Of a stretch of 42,604 bases of DNA, positions 10,187 through 16,958 are shown piece by piece (position 1 is the stretch's first letter; every line of letters begins with the position of its first letter). Source of the DNA: UKL13-3 sp044353855 (GTDB lineage: Bacteria > Bacteroidota > Bacteroidia > UKL13-3). The notes under the pieces were generated by a model. It searched no databases, was not told where the DNA came from, and saw only the letters and a list, made by a program, of their open reading frames with translations. Position numbers and translations under genes: made by a program. The stretch lies in contig JBILBF010000006.1 of NCBI GenBank assembly GCA_044353855.1, positions 1-42,604 on the forward strand, in the 5' to 3' direction.

Positions 10187-10187
10187 G

Positions 10188-10556
10188 TGGAGCTGCAGGG
10201 AGTCGAACCCTGGTCCGGATGTGGAACGGTCACGCTTTCTTCATGCTGAGTGACACATTGTTTTTCGGAGTGTAGCAGGCTGTGTCTCTTGCCAACTATA
10301 CCCTTATCCTCTTAGGTGCTTTTGTTTTGTAAAGGCCACAAAACCTAAGGCTTTTCCAAAATGATGCCTCTGATGCAAGAGCGGTTAAGCTAACCCCTGC
10401 GAGACAATGGCAAGTGCGTAATCTTCCTGATTAGGCAGCCATAGCGAATTGATTTTCGCCAGATAATTGTTTGGGTATTGAGATTAACGAGCCAATATCC
10501 CAAGTCTCGACATGCTTACGCGCCAATTGCTCACCCCGTCAATTCCGGTCAGCCCC
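10188..10556 (-). ncRNA. ssrA: Transfer-messenger RNA (tmRNA)
   Basis: tmRNA rescues stalled ribosomes and tags their products. The 5' end GGGGCTG (10556-10550) pairs with CAGCTCC near the 3' end (10195-10189) to form the acceptor stem, with discriminator A at 10188; CCA is not encoded. The T-arm (AGGGTTCGACTCCCT) and the conserved 5' segment (GGAATTGACGGGGTGAGC) are clear. The tag reading frame is at 10460-10431 and encodes GENQFAMAA followed by TAA, ending in the Ala-Ala needed for ClpXP-type degradation. A TAnnTTTG promoter element lies upstream at 10615-10608 and a terminator directly downstream. tmRNA 3' ends are classic integration sites, relevant to the damaged gene next to it. Confidence 0.95.
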
Positions 10557-10607
10557 AAGCTACATTTTTGATTTCAGATGTTTGATTTTTGATTTCAAAA
10601 TGTGTAG

Positions 10608-10615
10608 CAAATATA
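10608..10615 (-). promoter_or_regulatory. Candidate -7 promoter element of ssrA
   Basis: TATATTTG on the minus strand matches the Bacteroidota -7 consensus TAnnTTTG. It lies 52 bp upstream of the mature tmRNA 5' end, leaving about 45 nt of leader for processing. No good -33 TTTG was found. Confidence 0.4.
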
Positions 10616-10772
10616 GGCGAATTTTTGGTTAGAATATGTCTTATTAAAACACGCACAATAATGAGCATACTCAACAAAGAGTGAGCAACTTGTTTCAGTA
10701 CACTTAACATACTCCGCATAATTTAACATTCATCGTAAAGCCATTTTACATAATAAAGTGCATTTTTGTTTA

Positions 10773-11861
10773 ATGCTGCGTTTACCCTTTATGTTATATT
10801 TCCTAACAGCCATGTGTTGCCATATAAAATTGTGCGCGCAATCAGATAGTGCAGCAGCTGTATATAAAAAACTGCGCGACAGTTATATTATTGACCTTAC
10901 GTATAAAATAAATATTACTCCTTTTATAATGGGTTCTGGTAACGGATTTGAGTTGCGCTCCACTAAAAATATACGCGTGCGGCCGAATGAATATGGTACC
11001 ATTGGATTGAGGGTTTCTCATCGATGGATTTCGGTAGCTTTAGCTTTTGGTATAAAGAATCTCCAATCCGAGAAAAAAGGAACAACTGAATTTTTTAATA
11101 TAAACGTAAATACCTACAGACAAAAATGGGGCTTCAATGGATATTATCATTCTTATAAAGGACAGTATATATCAAATGATGATATTGCTAATCTTCCTCA
11201 GTTTAAAAATACTCAAACATACCCTATTTTACCAAGTGTAAGAACTGTTTACATTGGCACAAGTGCATATTATGTATCCAATCATCAAAAGTTCTCTTAT
11301 CGTGCTTCGTTTATGAACAATGAACTGCAAAAAAAATCAGCAGGGTCCTTTTTGTTGATGGCATCCTATGCTTTTTTTAAGTTAAACAGTGATACCGGAT
11401 TTGTTCCTGGAGATGTTCAATCAAGTGTTCCGATTTCATCACAGATTACAGATGGAAAATTTAATAGCTTTAGCATTATGCCCGGTTATGCGTATACATT
11501 GGTATTTGCCAAGAAATATTTTTTTACACTTGCTCCATCAGTGGGTTTAATGACCCAATTTCAAAATTATACGACCAATGGAATAATGGAAAAAGGTAAA
11601 AATGATGGAAATGTGATTTATCCCCGCGCTATGGCCAGAGCAGCCTTAGGATATAATGCCTCTAAATGGTATTGGGGCATTTCCGCTATTGTCGATAATT
11701 ATATTATCCGATTGCCACAAAACGATTTGTTAATATACAATATTGGGAATGCAAATGTGTATGTAGGATTTAGGCTAAATGTGCCCAAACGGTTCAGGAA
11801 ATTTTCAAAAAAGATTAATGAATATGCTCCTGAAAATATCCTCAACGAACTTGTTCATTAA
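10773..11861 (+). CDS. DUF4421-like secreted/outer-membrane beta-barrel protein
   Basis: About 362 residues from an ATG at 10773; the frame extends five codons to a GTG at 10758, but the ATG form gives a better signal peptide (MLRLPFMLYFLTAMCCHIKLCAQ, cleaved after CAQ). The mature part is rich in alternating beta-strand patterns with aromatic girdles. Its early segment (YKINITPFIMGSGNGFELRS, then PNEYGTIGLRVSHRWISVAL) resembles the DUF4421 family of Bacteroidota outer-membrane proteins. No catalytic motif is visible and the role is unknown. It is a single plus-strand gene between divergent ssrA and co-directional prfB, 56 bp before the latter. Confidence 0.7.
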   Translation: MLRLPFMLYFLTAMCCHIKLCAQSDSAAAVYKKLRDSYIIDLTYKINITPFIMGSGNGFELRSTKNIRVRPNEYGTIGLRVSHRWISVALAFGIKNLQSEKKGTTEFFNINVNTYRQKWGFNGYYHSYKGQYISNDDIANLPQFKNTQTYPILPSVRTVYIGTSAYYVSNHQKFSYRASFMNNELQKKSAGSFLLMASYAFFKLNSDTGFVPGDVQSSVPISSQITDGKFNSFSIMPGYAYTLVFAKKYFFTLAPSVGLMTQFQNYTTNGIMEKGKNDGNVIYPRAMARAALGYNASKWYWGISAIVDNYIIRLPQNDLLIYNIGNANVYVGFRLNVPKRFRKFSKKINEYAPENILNELVH

Positions 11862-11917
11862 AAAACTGGATTTCACTTATTCATAATCACCCATCTTCAT
11901 ATATATTCGCGCTTATT

Positions 11918-12995
11918 ATGACAAACGACCAATTTAAAGAGTTGAAGTCACGGGTAGAAGCCCTAAGGAGGTTTCTTTGACTACGATACGAAAAAAATAG
12001 CAGTAAGCGAACACGAACAGCTTGCACATGAGCCAGGTTTTTGGGATAACCCCAAACGTGCCGAACAAATTTTAAAAGACACCAAACTGATTAAAGTATG
12101 GACTGATAGTTTTGATGCTACTCAAGTTTCATTTGATGATTTGGCAGTGCTATATGAATTTGAATTAGCCGGTGAAGTTACCGAAGAAGAATTGGACGAG
12201 CAATACAAAATTACCCAAACAGTAATTGAAGAGCTTGAGTTTAAAAATATGCTCAGTGGCGAAGAGGATCAAATGAATTGTATTCTCAACATCAATTCGG
12301 GAGCAGGCGGAACAGAGAGCCAAGATTGGGCTTCGATGCTAATGCGCATGTATTTGATGTATGCTGAAAAGCATAACATGAAAGCAACCGTTTTGGAACA
12401 ACAAGATGGCGATGGTGCAGGAATAAAATCTTGTTCGTTGGAAATTGAAGGAAATTTTGCTTTTGGTTTTTTAAAGGGCGAAAGTGGTGTTCACCGTTTG
12501 GTGCGCATTTCGCCTTTTGATAGCAATGCTCGTAGGCATACTTCATTTGCCTCGGTTTATTGCTACCCGTTGGTAGATGATACCATTGAAATTGAGATTA
12601 AAGATGCCGATATTGAGATTCAAACTTCGCGCTCGGGTGGGGCAGGAGGCCAAAATGTAAACAAGGTAGAAACCAAAGTACAACTTACGCACAAGCCCTC
12701 AGGCATTGTGATAGTTTGCCAAGTAGAACGTTCGCAAATTGGTAATAAAGCTCTTGCTATGAAAATGCTAAAATCGCAATTGTATGAATTGGAATTGCGC
12801 AAACGCAACGAAGCAAAAGCTATTGTGGAATCGGGTAAAAAGAAAATAGAGTGGGGCTCACAAATTCGCAACTATGTTTTTCATCCGTATAAATTAGTGA
12901 AAGACTTACGAACCGATACCGAAACCAGCGATGTGCAAAGTGTGATGGATGGAAACTTAGATGCCTTTATTAAAGCATATTTGATGGAGTATTAG
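11918..12995 (+). CDS. prfB: Peptide chain release factor 2, with programmed +1 frameshift
   Basis: RF2 ends translation at UGA and UAA. The gene is split: codons 1-20 run from ATG 11918 to an in-frame TGA at 11978-11980. Reading then shifts +1, skipping T11978, so that CTT is followed by GAC and the frame continues to 12995, giving a 358-residue protein. The shift site AGGAGG-TTT-CTT-TGA-C has the internal Shine-Dalgarno-like AGGAGG (11966-11971) three bases before the slippery CTT, as in the classical RF2 autoregulatory site: low RF2 lets ribosomes shift and make more. The downstream part has the SPF anticodon-recognition motif (RISPFDSNARR) and the catalytic GGQ loop (SGGAGGQNVNKVET). Annotated without the shift it looks like a 5'-truncated gene starting near 12141. 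Confidence 0.97.
11966..11981 (+). promoter_or_regulatory. RF2 programmed frameshift site
   Basis: AGGAGG, three-base spacer, CTT slip codon, TGA stop and C in the +4 position. All elements of the canonical autoregulatory recoding site are intact. Confidence 0.95.
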
Positions 12996-13112
12996 TGCGC
13001 AGCGTCATTGATGGTTGATAAGACGTTGGACGATGGTGTTAGTTCAGATTTAAACTATTTTCTTTATTAACCTTGTCAATCGTGTTAACCAATAACTTCA
13101 TCAACTAATTAC

Positions 13113-13442
13113 ATGATAACATACACCGATTTCGAAAAACTTGATATCCGCACAGGAACAATCATTGAGGTGATTGATTTTCCGGAAGCTCGCAATCCTG
13201 CTTACAAGTTGGTGATTGATTTTGGAGAATTGGGAATCAAAAAATCTTCGGCACAGCTCACAAAATTGTATTCAACACAATCGTTGCTCAACAAACAGGT
13301 TATTGCTGTTGTCAATTTTCCTCCCAAACAAATTGGTAAATTTATGAGCGAATGTTTGGTATTGGGTGTTGTTGGAAATGATAAGGAAGTAAGGTTATTA
13401 CAAGTGGACTCGAAAGTTGAGAATGGAATGAAGATAGCATAA
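13113..13442 (+). CDS. csaA: CsaA-like tRNA-binding domain protein
   Basis: A 109-residue single-domain protein with a tRNA-binding OB fold of the kind found at the C-terminus of methionyl-tRNA synthetase and in the secretion-related chaperone CsaA. The N-terminal DFEKLDIRTGTIIEV strand, the EARNPAYKLVIDFG segment and KKSSAQLTKLY are diagnostic of CsaA. The length matches the family (about 110 residues). It follows prfB on the same strand after 117 bp and has its own ATG. CsaA is dimeric and cytoplasmic and has been linked to chaperoning of export substrates, although its tRNA-related role is better supported by the fold. Confidence 0.9.
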   Translation: MITYTDFEKLDIRTGTIIEVIDFPEARNPAYKLVIDFGELGIKKSSAQLTKLYSTQSLLNKQVIAVVNFPPKQIGKFMSECLVLGVVGNDKEVRLLQVDSKVENGMKIA

Positions 13443-13583
13443 AGCAATAAATTCGAAATTCAAATAACGAAATTCGAAACATTCACCGAAAAACGAAAAA
13501 GACAAATTTCTGCGAGATCTGAGGGATACAAATTTGAAAAAGAGTATAAAAGTAATCAGCGGCTAAAAATACCGATAGTCTAT

Positions 13584-13612
13584 TCCCAATCACCCAATTG
13601 CCCAATCACCCA
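13584..13612. repeat. Short tandem repeat CCCAATCACCCAA
   Basis: CCCAATCACCCAA occurs twice in tandem, separated by TTG, and forms the last codons (LGDWAIG) and stop of the adjacent minus-strand gene. The preceding gap 13443-13583 holds only AT-rich sequence with repeated AAATTCGAAA words. Confidence 0.5.
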
Positions 13613-14033
13613 AGTCCACAAACTCATAACCCACAAAATCTTCTGCATATTTTACAACTATATGCTGCAATCCATTTGTAACCAATAAAAAAGGAGCTTT
13701 AAAGTGAGAATTGTAAACGGCAATTTGTTCAAATACCGCTTTTTTTATGTCAATATCAGGACTTTTGCACTCAATTAATAAATAAGGCTGTCCATTTTTA
13801 TTGAATGCTAAAACATCAAAACGTTTTTTACGACCGTTTATGGTAAGCCCACGTTCTACAGCCAAAAGCGACTGCGGGAATTGTTTTTCGGTAACTAAAT
13901 AATGTATTACATGTTGCCTTACCCACTCTTCGGGAGTAAGTACTACATACTTTTTCCTTACAATGTCGAAAACATAGTTGGTGTTTTGTTCGCTTTTCGT
14001 TTTAAACTTGTAGGTAGGAAAATTTAACTGCAT
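13590..14033 (-). CDS. HsdR N-terminal domain (PD-(D/E)XK nuclease-like) orphan protein
   Basis: A 147-residue protein matching only the N-terminal nuclease domain of type I restriction R subunits (HSDR_N_2-type). The PD-(D/E)XK core is visible: RFDVLAF then LLIECKSPD about 20 residues on, giving the Asp and the Glu-x-Lys of the motif. There are no helicase domains and no methylase or specificity subunits nearby, so it is not a restriction system. This stand-alone form is commonly found divergent from holA in Bacteroidota, which is the arrangement here (29 bp between start codons). Nuclease fold is well supported; the in vivo role is unknown. Its 3' end runs into a short tandem repeat. Confidence 0.8.
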   Translation of the reverse strand: MQLNFPTYKFKTKSEQNTNYVFDIVRKKYVVLTPEEWVRQHVIHYLVTEKQFPQSLLAVERGLTINGRKKRFDVLAFNKNGQPYLLIECKSPDIDIKKAVFEQIAVYNSHFKAPFLLVTNGLQHIVVKYAEDFVGYEFVDLGDWAIG

Positions 14034-14062
14034 TACACCGCAAATAAAGCCAAAAAAAAGAT

Positions 14063-15064
14063 ATGGCAGGAGCCTCCGATTTTAATTCGATAATGAAAAG
14101 CCTCAAGGCTAAACAGTATGCACCTGTGTATTATTTGTTTGGCGAGGAACACCATTTTATTGATGAAGTGAGTAATTATATCGAAGCCAATGTATTGAGT
14201 GAAGGTGAAAAAGGATTTAACCAAACGGTATTGTATGGCAAGGATAACGATGTGCGGACGATAGTTTCCAATGCCCGCAGGTTTCCCATGATGGCACCAT
14301 ACCAAGTCATCATTATAAAAGAAGCACAAAGCTTAAAAGAGTTGGATGAGTTTGAAGCGTATTTTGATAAACCCGTTCCCACTACCATATTGGTAATTTG
14401 CAATAAAAGTGCAAAGCTGGATAAGAGGACGAAGTTTTACAAAGCAGTATCTAAGCATGTAATTTTTGAATCGAAAAAATTATATGATAACCAGTTACCT
14501 CCTTTTATTGAAGCATATCTCAAAAATAAAGGATTTAAAATTGGTCCCCGTGCAGTAAACTTAATTGCCGAATCATTAGGTGCAGACATTGGAAAAATAG
14601 TAAACGAATTGGAAAAACTCATCATCAATAAACAAGATGAAAAGGAAATTACCGATACCGATGTGGAGCTGAAAATTGGCATCAGCAAGGAGTTTAATAT
14701 TTTTGAATTGATAGGAGCAATGGCAATGAAAAATTCAGCTCGGGCATTTCATATTGCACACCATATGGGCAAGGCTAAAGACTTTTCAATTATTGCTACG
14801 CTTATTAATATGAATACGTTTTTTAACAAAGCCTATATTGTTAAACAAAGTAAAATAAACGACAAGTTTGAGTTGCAAAAAAAATATGGATTTAATACTT
14901 ATCAATCCACTGATTATTTGAATGCCGTAAAAAGATATTCATCAGATGAATTGGAAAAATGCATTCGCATTATGCACGAATATGATTTAAAAAGTAAAGG
15001 CGTAAATAATGTATCGGCAACTCCTGATGAACTGTTAAAAGAAGTATTGATTAAGATTTTGTAA
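14063..15064 (+). CDS. holA: DNA polymerase III subunit delta
   Basis: HolA is the clamp-loader subunit that opens the beta sliding clamp. At 333 residues it has the family's usual length. The N-terminal AAA+-like domain begins YYLFGEEHHFIDEVSNYIE, with the segment PMMAPYQVIIIKEAQSL typical of delta. The middle helical domain and C-terminal collar domain (GAMAMKNSARAFHIAHHMG, and the terminal SATPDELLKEVLIKIL) follow in the expected order. It starts only 29 bp from the divergent nuclease-like gene, so any promoter must overlap the neighbour's start. It ends 3 bp before the stop of the convergent response regulator. Confidence 0.92.
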   Translation: MAGASDFNSIMKSLKAKQYAPVYYLFGEEHHFIDEVSNYIEANVLSEGEKGFNQTVLYGKDNDVRTIVSNARRFPMMAPYQVIIIKEAQSLKELDEFEAYFDKPVPTTILVICNKSAKLDKRTKFYKAVSKHVIFESKKLYDNQLPPFIEAYLKNKGFKIGPRAVNLIAESLGADIGKIVNELEKLIINKQDEKEITDTDVELKIGISKEFNIFELIGAMAMKNSARAFHIAHHMGKAKDFSIIATLINMNTFFNKAYIVKQSKINDKFELQKKYGFNTYQSTDYLNAVKRYSSDELEKCIRIMHEYDLKSKGVNNVSATPDELLKEVLIKIL

Positions 15065-15067
15065 TCA

Positions 15068-15829
15068 TTACTGATCAAGCCATTGTTTAAAATCGGAAGC
15101 TTTTTCTCTGCTTACTATCGTCTCTTCCTGCATAGGTGGTAACAATTCTACTTTTAGTTTACCATTAAAATAGCTGTGAATATTTTTGATAGCTTTTACG
15201 TTTGCAATAATCTGTCGATTGAGCTGAAAGAAAAATTGTGGATGTAATAATTTGTTTAACTCATCAAGTGAATAATCTATGATATATTTTTGTTGGGTGT
15301 GAGTGTATACATACACCACTTTTTCAAACGCATGAAAATAGGCGATATCATCAACAGATAGAGAAATTAGCCTATTGCCATTTTTAATTAAAAATCGGGC
15401 TTTATAGGTTGTTTGTTGAGGTACAAAACTTTCAATCAAACTTTGCAAGTTGTTAGCATAATCTGTTTGGTGATTTTGTAATGAATTAAATTTAGCAATT
15501 GCCTGTTGCAATTCTTCTTTATCAATGGGTTTTAATAAATAATCAATGCTATTTAGCTTAAAAGCTTTAAGGGCGAATTCATCATAGGCAGTTGTAAAAA
15601 TAATAGGACACCTAATTTCAGTCTGCTTAAAAATTTCGAAGCTTTGCCCATCTGCTAGTTCAATATCAAACAGAGCCAGATCTACTGAAGGGTATTTTTT
15701 AAATTGGGAAACAGCTGATTCAATACTATCAGCCGTAAACAAAATGTGAGAATAAGGCGCAACTTCTGCAATCAATTTTTTGATTCGACTCAGTGCAGGT
15801 ACTTCATCTTCAATAATGGCAATATTCAT
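15068..15829 (-). CDS. LytTR-family response regulator
   Basis: A 253-residue two-component regulator. The receiver domain (1-120) has the acidic pocket at the start (IIEDE), phospho-acceptor Asp55 in LALFDIELADG, the switch Thr/Ala region TTAYDEFALKAF and the conserved Lys in DYLLKPID. The C-terminal LytTR DNA-binding domain (about 145-250) has ISLSVDDIAYFHAFEKVVYV and the FFQLNRQIIANV segment. It is encoded 2 bp after the stop of the upstream histidine kinase, which makes them a cognate pair in one operon. Targets cannot be read from the sequence; LytTR regulators often control envelope, export or neighbouring transport genes. Confidence 0.93.
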   Translation of the reverse strand: MNIAIIEDEVPALSRIKKLIAEVAPYSHILFTADSIESAVSQFKKYPSVDLALFDIELADGQSFEIFKQTEIRCPIIFTTAYDEFALKAFKLNSIDYLLKPIDKEELQQAIAKFNSLQNHQTDYANNLQSLIESFVPQQTTYKARFLIKNGNRLISLSVDDIAYFHAFEKVVYVYTHTQQKYIIDYSLDELNKLLHPQFFFQLNRQIIANVKAIKNIHSYFNGKLKVELLPPMQEETIVSREKASDFKQWLDQ

Positions 15830-15831
15830 AA

Positions 15832-16875
15832 CTATGGTAATAAAGGGAGTGAAACCATAAAATCTTTTCCGTCTTCTAAAATTTCAACTTCCTCATTTGT
15901 TAATAAACCGTAGCGATGCACAATATTATGCAGTCCAATTCCATTGCTATCGGAATTCACAGTAATTTTAGGTTGCAAATTATTACGTACAAATATTTTA
16001 TTGTTAAATACTCCAATATAAATGGTGAGGGGTTTATCGCTCGAAATAATATTATGCTTAACGCAATTTTCAATTAGCATTTGTAAGCACAATGTTACAA
16101 TGTTTGAATGTAGGTATTTGGGTTCGATGTGAATATGTGTGCGTAAATTATCGCCAAAACGAATTTGGTTGAGGTATATATAAGATTGAATAAATGTCAA
16201 CTCTTCGCTTAATGGAATGATATCTTTATCTTTTTGTGTGAGCACATAACGGTAAACACTCGATAGTTTTTGTACAAAATCAGTTGCAGTTTTAGGGTTT
16301 TCTTCAATTAAACTTGTGAGGGTATTAAGTGAGTTAAACAAAAAGTGTGGATTGATTTGATTTTTGAGGGTAGCAAATTCGGCACTTATACGTTCACGTT
16401 TCAATTCTTCTTTTTCTTGAAGTGTTTGCCGCCACGATTTGAAAAAAGCCATTGAAACAAAAACGCTATTGATAAATAATGTAATAGCAATACTGATAAT
16501 AAGGTATGAGATATTTTCTTTTGATGTCAGTTCACATGGTTTGCCCTGAATAAGAGGAAAAATAAAACTACCATACGTTACATGAACGATGATTGGCCAC
16601 AAAATAGCTATTAAGCCAGATACAATAAGTTTATGTCTAATATTTTTTTCCCAAGTAAGTTCACGATCAAAAAGTTCAATGAGTAAAATATTTCCATTCC
16701 AAATAAGCAGGATATTAATAAACGTACTTATAAATTTTCTGAGTTGTTCGGATACGGGTTCATCAATCTTACCAACTATTGCAAAGAACATTGCAAGAAC
16801 AAAAATGATACAATGTCGAATGATAATATCACGTTTGTTAAAAAATCCGGGACTACTGGTAATCTGAATGGCCAT
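15832..16875 (-). CDS. LytS/YehU-type sensor histidine kinase
   Basis: A 347-residue membrane histidine kinase. Four membrane segments lie within residues 20-145, with no large sensory domain, followed by a short linker (WRQTLQEKEELKRERISAEF) and the His_kinase domain with phospho-acceptor His177 in NQINPHFLFNSLNTL. The N-box (MLIENCVKHNI, about 262-272) and the G-box (SNGIGLHNI) are present. This class acts with LytTR regulators, and the next gene is one. A perfect 16 bp inverted repeat lies 35-74 bp upstream of its ATG and may be part of its control. Confidence 0.92.
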   Translation of the reverse strand: MAIQITSSPGFFNKRDIIIRHCIIFVLAMFFAIVGKIDEPVSEQLRKFISTFINILLIWNGNILLIELFDRELTWEKNIRHKLIVSGLIAILWPIIVHVTYGSFIFPLIQGKPCELTSKENISYLIISIAITLFINSVFVSMAFFKSWRQTLQEKEELKRERISAEFATLKNQINPHFLFNSLNTLTSLIEENPKTATDFVQKLSSVYRYVLTQKDKDIIPLSEELTFIQSYIYLNQIRFGDNLRTHIHIEPKYLHSNIVTLCLQMLIENCVKHNIISSDKPLTIYIGVFNNKIFVRNNLQPKITVNSDSNGIGLHNIVHRYGLLTNEEVEILEDGKDFMVSLPLLP

Positions 16876-16909
16876 TTATGTTGTATCAGTTTATAAATAT
16901 AGTTTTTTA

Positions 16910-16949
16910 CACTAAACAAATGCATGTATACCAATGCATTTGTTTAGTG
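16910..16949. promoter_or_regulatory. Perfect 16 bp inverted repeat upstream of the kinase gene
   Basis: CACTAAACAAATGCAT (16910-16925) is exactly complementary to ATGCATTTGTTTAGTG (16934-16949) with an 8-base loop. It occupies nearly half of the 83 bp between the stop of the TonB receptor gene and the start of the kinase gene, both read on the minus strand. There is no U-run after the stem in that direction, so it is not a typical intrinsic terminator. It may be an operator, an mRNA hairpin, or a terminator of atypical form. Confidence 0.55.
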
Positions 16950-16958
16950 ATATTATTG

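Noticed and set aside
12141..12995. prfB as a truncated gene or pseudogene because the long frame lacks the N-terminus
   Set aside because: The missing residues are present upstream in another frame, joined by a canonical +1 frameshift site.
13443..13589. Regulatory element made of repeated AAATTCGAAA words
   Set aside because: Similar low-complexity words occur at 34170-34200 and 35580; they look like background AT-rich intergenic repeats.
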